Source of the DNA: Tigriopus japonicus
Taxonomy: Eukaryota; Arthropoda; Copepoda; Harpacticoida; Harpacticidae
Length of the DNA stretch: 64,000 nucleotides
Reading direction: 5' to 3'
Assembly: GCA_010645155.1 (NCBI GenBank)
Contig: CM021322.1
Location: forward strand, 5,836,158-5,900,157
Shown here: piece by piece, positions 59,431 to 64,000 of the stretch
How positions within the stretch are numbered: the stretch's first letter is position 1
How the letters are laid out: every line of letters begins with the position of its first letter
Made by a program: the position numbers and the translations under genes
Notes under the pieces: generated by a model
Database searches by the model: none
The model's input: the letters and a program-made list of their open reading frames with translations, nothing else
What the model was told of the DNA's origin: nothing

Positions 59431-62400
59431 AAATCTCTTTATAAACCTCCAAGTAGAAAGAAGATCATTTGTCAAGAACTTAACAGCATAATGAGCTTTA
59501 CGTGTGCAAGATTTGCCTTGGGCGAACCCTCAATACCATTTATCCTCCTCTTAAGAATTTGAGATCCTAAACTAACGTTCGAAACATGCAATTGACCGAT
59601 AGACCCATAACTAAGTTTTCCCTTGCCAAGCTCTACCAATTGGCCATCGGTGGATCAATATTAGCCATCCTTGATGAGAATCTACGCACCACGTCATGAT
59701 TTGACTCAGGCGTATGCACCTACTAGATCGGTCATCACGACGCCCACTTCTAGACAATTTCCAACAGGGCCTGGAAGAAGTCAATTTGTTTTGCCAGACT
59801 TGAGTCAAGCGCAATTTGTTCCCACATACAGTACGTACATACGTACTAAACCACGTTCACACTTCTCATGCATACAAGGCACTCTTTGCGGATATGGGTT
59901 CCTTTACAGTAGAGGGCTGACAGAGAAATGTCACTCCAGTTCAGCCAATGGAGATTTGTTTTGAACACACTTCAGCTGTCTGGCAGCAAGGGTGCCAAGT
60001 GCCTAAATGCATCATGCATTGCTCTTGTTTGACCAAAGCAGTTGAATGAGCAATTTTGCTATCTACTCCCTGAAAACACAAGTTATGGTTTTGAATCATC
60101 TTAAAATGAAATTATTATTAAATCAAAATCAAGTTGATTTTGACAATCAACTTAGCGTGTTCAATGTCAAATCCCGATGCACACACGGTGCATGATGCTT
60201 GGTGACTAATGAATATTTTCGGAATGTCATTTTTCTGCTAGCCCTCTAGCTTACATTACAGAAGCGCAGATTCGTGGGGAAGAGAAGATAATTTGTTTTG
60301 ACTGGGTAGTTCGGTCGGAAGTCGAATAGGCGGAGTTCCATAGGATGAAGTGTTGGATTCCTGAGACACCCTGTTCATCACCTTTCAAGGTGTTGGTTGT
60401 GCACTCCGTGCAGTGCTGGAAAATTGATGAGCTGACCTTGGCCTTGGTTCTCACAAATTCAATCTTTACTACTGTTTCAAAGTTCCCCAGGTCAAAGAGC
60501 CCCTTCCAAGAGGAGCTTGATGAGCCTCGAATAGAAATTGGACAAGTCAAAACGCGTTTCTTTGATAGTTCAAAGAAGCGATGAGCGTAGGATGGATAAG
60601 ATGCTTGAGTAGAAAGTCATAATAAGCCAATTATTTCCAATGACAAACCAACGAGAGGAGAGGACGTCGTCTCCAATCGCCTGTAGCAAATTTTCTCTTG
60701 GCGTCCAAGTTCTCCCAAGATTTTGGCAGGTTAACTTCAAAGCTGTCCTTTTCAATCAACCTAATAGATTGAAGATTTGACAAGATTTCATACCTATATT
60801 TGAAGTTTATCTAGTCTTCATAAATGTTGGGGACAGTTTCTCTTATGAAATAAGAAAAATATGAAAAGTAAAAGTAAAGTTTTGAATGATAGAGATGGGA
60901 GCTATACCATGTGCTAATAAGGGACTATTTTTGTCACGAGGGCACAAAAATAGACGGGTGGGTTTTGTGCAGTTTATTAGTGGTAATCAAACTTAAACCC
61001 TTCAAAAATGGTTCTTCCAATCAAAAGTCTGCCACAAATACTAGATGAAATATTGATGTTTTAAACATAGCGTGTTCTTCCTTGCTTTGATTGTTTTGGT
61101 TTTGTGGACTCTCTGGTCATCAAAGATATTCTAAAATTGTGAACAGAAGCAGGGAGGTTCATCACTTGCTCTCATCGCCAAAAAAAACTTTTATCTTTTT
61201 CAAGAAAGGCCAAATTCTAGAAGAAACCGAAGTCTCCTTATTTTGTACGTCAGAAAGTATATCTCAAGATCAAATAGCACTTTCGAACCCGTACATTTCA
61301 CAAATTTGGAAATATGCAATTTCAAATCTCATGATTTTGGCAACAATACTAACTAGGTACATCCGCGTTTCGGTATAATTTTTTAGTTTAAAACTTCTGG
61401 AATTCAGCATTCCTTAGATTTATGTTTAATACCCACTTGAAAATGGCATCAGTGAGTAAACTTGGATGCAATTTGCAAAACAAAAAGTTTTCTTGATCGT
61501 TTTTGACCATGACCAGCATTATCAAATTCGATCTATCACTAATTATAATTGAATTCAACGTCACCCCTGTAACGACATGAAGTTCAAGGAAGCTAAATGC
61601 TGTGGCAAGGACATAAAGTGGAGCTAGATCCAAATTAATGAATTGCAATGCATTTCCTGGAATGTGAACGTGAACGAACTCTTGAGCTCGAAAATGTTTT
61701 CCCTCTTCACCATTCATCCCTTCTTCCAAACAATTTGTGGAATATCTGCCAGTCATTTCCTGTCCATTTCAATAATCTGCAATACCCATGCATGCTTAAT
61801 AAATTCTCGTAATTGTTCAACCAAGCAAACCCCCTCCAAACATTGTGTCAATGGTTCTCAAGAAACAAAACTGAAAAGTCAACAACTCTGAACCTTCAAA
61901 ATCATGTTATGTACTCCGACTCAAATGGTTTGATGCTTGTCTCTCGGGTTGGAATTTGACTGCTTAGCACTGTATTTCTATGCCTGAGGACCTTTTCGCA
62001 TGTTCTTCGAGCTCTCAGATAGGGCAAACCATTGGAAAACAGAGATGCCTGATGGATACCAAAGCAAGGGTCTCTTATGTTTCCTCCAGCTACTACTTTG
62101 CATCCATCGACCAACACTCTCTTCGGTCAACCATCAAACCAACGACAGGGTGAGCTCTTCGAAAATGTCTCAAAAGCGTATTCATAACATCTACCCCAAT
62201 TCATCTTATTCCTTGGCCAATGAAGCGCACCTGATGTGGTTTGTACCTGGTCACTCTGATGGTTCTTGGAATGCCGTGCGGAGATTTCGACGAACTCGCG
62301 CCCACAAAATGGTTTCAAGAGAGAGAGAGAGCGACCAACCAACCAACGGAGGGGTTTGTAACAGACTTGGTTTAGTTGGTGGGATCTGGTGACGATGGAT

Positions 62401-62603
62401 GGATGGAGTGTGGTGGTCTGGGTTGTTTTGACCAGGTAATTCGGAATTCAATCCACACGAAAATAGTAGTTGCTCTAAGCATCTGGCAAGCTAAACAGGG
62501 AGAGAGTGAAGTGAGAAGACATGAAGACAAGAATGTTGTGATCCTTGTGGACCATCTTGTCCGATTTCTCCCTAACCACATGAAGTGAGTGACAAAGAAC
62601 AAC

Positions 62604-63029
62604 ATGTTGGCCAAGTTAAGACGATCTGTGTCCTCAGCCTCATCATCCTCGGAGGCTCATGGAATGGTGCCACAACCTCCGCCAGCCTTGCCCAAAAGGA
62701 ATCCAGAATTGGGTTTTGGACGGAGAAAGGCTCCTCCACCACCTCCGATGATGGATAAGTCCGCCAAATCGAGGACAGAGCTAGTCAGAAGCAATAGTAT
62801 GGATCGAAGTTACTTCACGAAAAAAGACCTCATGAGTATGAGTCTCATGAAAGAGGACATTGACTTTGAGGAACCCAATGAATCATCGTACCTAAGTGCC
62901 TCTACCAATGATGTGTTTGGTATCAGTTCATCGGGACGGCATTCGCACGTGTTGTCGCCCACGAAGGAGACCCTCATGGAACATAATTTGAACCATCTCA
63001 GGATTGCCACCGATCCTTCAAATCAAAAG
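62604..63029 (+). CDS. First coding exon of a proline-rich protein (142 codons, gene continues right)
   Basis: The ATG at 62604 has a good context (AACAACATG), and an in-frame TGA lies just upstream. The exon ends AAG|GTAGGG in phase 0 at 63029. The first 55 residues carry a Ser run and two SH3/EVH1-ligand-like segments (PQPPPALPKRNPELGFG and RRKAPPPPPMM). Next are a basic Ser segment (TELVRSNSMDRSY), Met- and acid-rich sequence, and HSHVLSPTKETL. There is no signal peptide or membrane helix. It looks like a cytoplasmic adaptor or cytoskeletal regulator, but I recognise no specific family. Confidence 0.6.
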
Positions 63030-64000
63030 GTAGGGTTTCAGAAACTGAGCCATGTGGATAACGTTAGGTTGGGAAAGACACGGTAAAGATCTGTATGTGT
63101 TCAAGACAATGGTCCAATTAGGTTTCCCTTTGTTTCCATTGTATTTGCGGTGCGACTTTCTTCGCGAAACAAATAGTCGGCGGAGTCATTTCGTCACCTT
63201 TTTGCCACAGACTGAATCATATGGCAAAATTGTTCCTTTTTTCTTGTGCGATTAAATCTACCGCGGCTAAATGTGTGCCATTTTAGAGATCGTCTTCTCT
63301 GCGTCAAACCGGCGCAAAGTGAAGATCATCAATCTGGATTGAATTTGCCACGGGTTGAAAAATCCTGGGAAGATGTATCAGATAATAAATCGTGCCCCGT
63401 AGCAAACCAAGATATGTAGTTCGTTCAAAAGCACAATTTTGATGTCGATGCGTCAATTTCATTGCCACGATGGAATAAGGTTGCGAAGAAAAACTGATAG
63501 TTGTGGAGCCAAAGATTGTTTTCTACAATCAACTATTTCCATTATGGTAGAAGTTGAAATATTTTGCCTGCGCCAATCTATCCTTTCGTTATCTGAGGAA
63601 ACTGTTTTGATGGTAATTGAATTTTTGTCAAACTCAGTGATTACCTTGGAATTGTTATACCAAAAAGATTATGAAATTATGCCACTAATACGATCAGTTG
63701 AAAAGTTTGAGAGAAAAGTTTTAAACCCCGTTTAATTGCCGTCTTTCCATTATGCAGTACATGTAAACTAATTTGAATTGAACAAATCAAGTTGTCCCCG
63801 TTATTGCACCCAATTTCAAGAGCATGTCTGTTAAGCAAGAAATTCAACCACACATTCATCGACAGCAAAAATATGTTTTAGAAACAAGGAACGGTAATGT
63901 TACTAGTTTGAAGTTAAGGCACAAAACTTTCATGCACACTTGTTTGTAAGACATACACACAAGAATTGAACAGTTTTAGCCTAATTTTAATCGTCACTTA
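63030..64000 (+). other. Intron following the proline-rich exon (partial)
   Basis: It starts with the GTAGGG donor. I saw no further exon with a plausible acceptor, donor and matching phase before the window ends. Confidence 0.45.

Larger units (their letters stand above)
52427..62603. other. AT-rich stretch with inverted-repeat elements, no firm gene
   Basis: Four inverted-repeat elements (entries below) and one gap lie here. Diverged short repeats occur at about 52.78 and 53.38 kb (CAATGCAGG then ACCTG(T/C)AAAG) and at 52.97 and 53.20 kb (CCTTTTCCAGA then GGAACAAGCAA). Open frames at 54529-54759, 57792-58052 and 60251-60550 lack recognisable domains. Confidence 0.4.

Noticed and set aside
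60251..60550. 99-codon minus ORF, partly protein-like in two frames, with GTAAGC at its end
   Set aside because: The alternative frame stops right before the donor, and no upstream or downstream exon could be matched in phase.
1..64000. CRISPR arrays, bacterial operons, phage or integron features
   Set aside because: No regularly spaced direct repeats with unique spacers were found, and the gene structure is eukaryotic throughout.

Overview
The window is animal nuclear DNA, most likely from an arthropod; a copepod-like crustacean is my guess. The evidence is multi-exon genes with GT-AG introns, metazoan gene families (Dbl-type RhoGEF, basic helix-loop-helix factor, SLC22 transporter, integrin alpha), long simple repeats, short TA-flanked transposons and assembly gaps. 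There are no bacterial-style operons, no CRISPR array and no phage.

Positions 1-18607 hold the 5' part of one large minus-strand gene, a RhoGEF. Five coding exons (18392-18607, 9456-11643, 2231-4181, 1535-1898, 1219-1341) join in phase and give at least 1614 residues: a long disordered N-terminal half, a CX2CX22CX2C zinc-ribbon-like cluster, and the first part of a DH domain. The rest of the gene lies left of base 1. Its first intron holds a (TC)34 tract and a gap flanked by a 121-bp duplication.

Positions 18608-41400 hold no gene I can firmly support. Coding-like, membrane-protein-like pieces on the minus strand at about 28.3-29.4 kb are the best lead. At 41.4-41.9 kb, behind a TATA box and an octamer motif, lies a possible small secreted-protein gene whose reading frame breaks at a run of six A.

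Positions 43812-47345 hold a compact convergent pair. The plus-strand gene is a three-exon, 271-residue bHLH factor of achaete-scute-like type. The minus-strand gene is an eight-exon, 550-residue SLC22-type transporter. Only 134 bp separate their stop codons.

Positions about 48-60 kb are visibly AT-richer and contain four TA-flanked inverted-repeat elements, one sitting at the tip of another. Inside this region, at 52156-52426, is an isolated integrin-alpha-like first exon (signal peptide, mature N-terminus, first FG-GAP repeat) interrupted by an in-frame TAA. At 62604-63029 begins a plus-strand gene with a proline-rich, SH3-ligand-like first coding exon that runs out of the window.

I see no multi-gene 'system'. 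The observations most worth checking are the zinc-cluster/DH arrangement and duplicated motifs in the RhoGEF, the interrupted integrin exon, the frame-broken secreted peptide and the nested inverted-repeat elements. Exon joins were made by eye from splice consensus and phase; family names come from remembered family patterns, with no database search.
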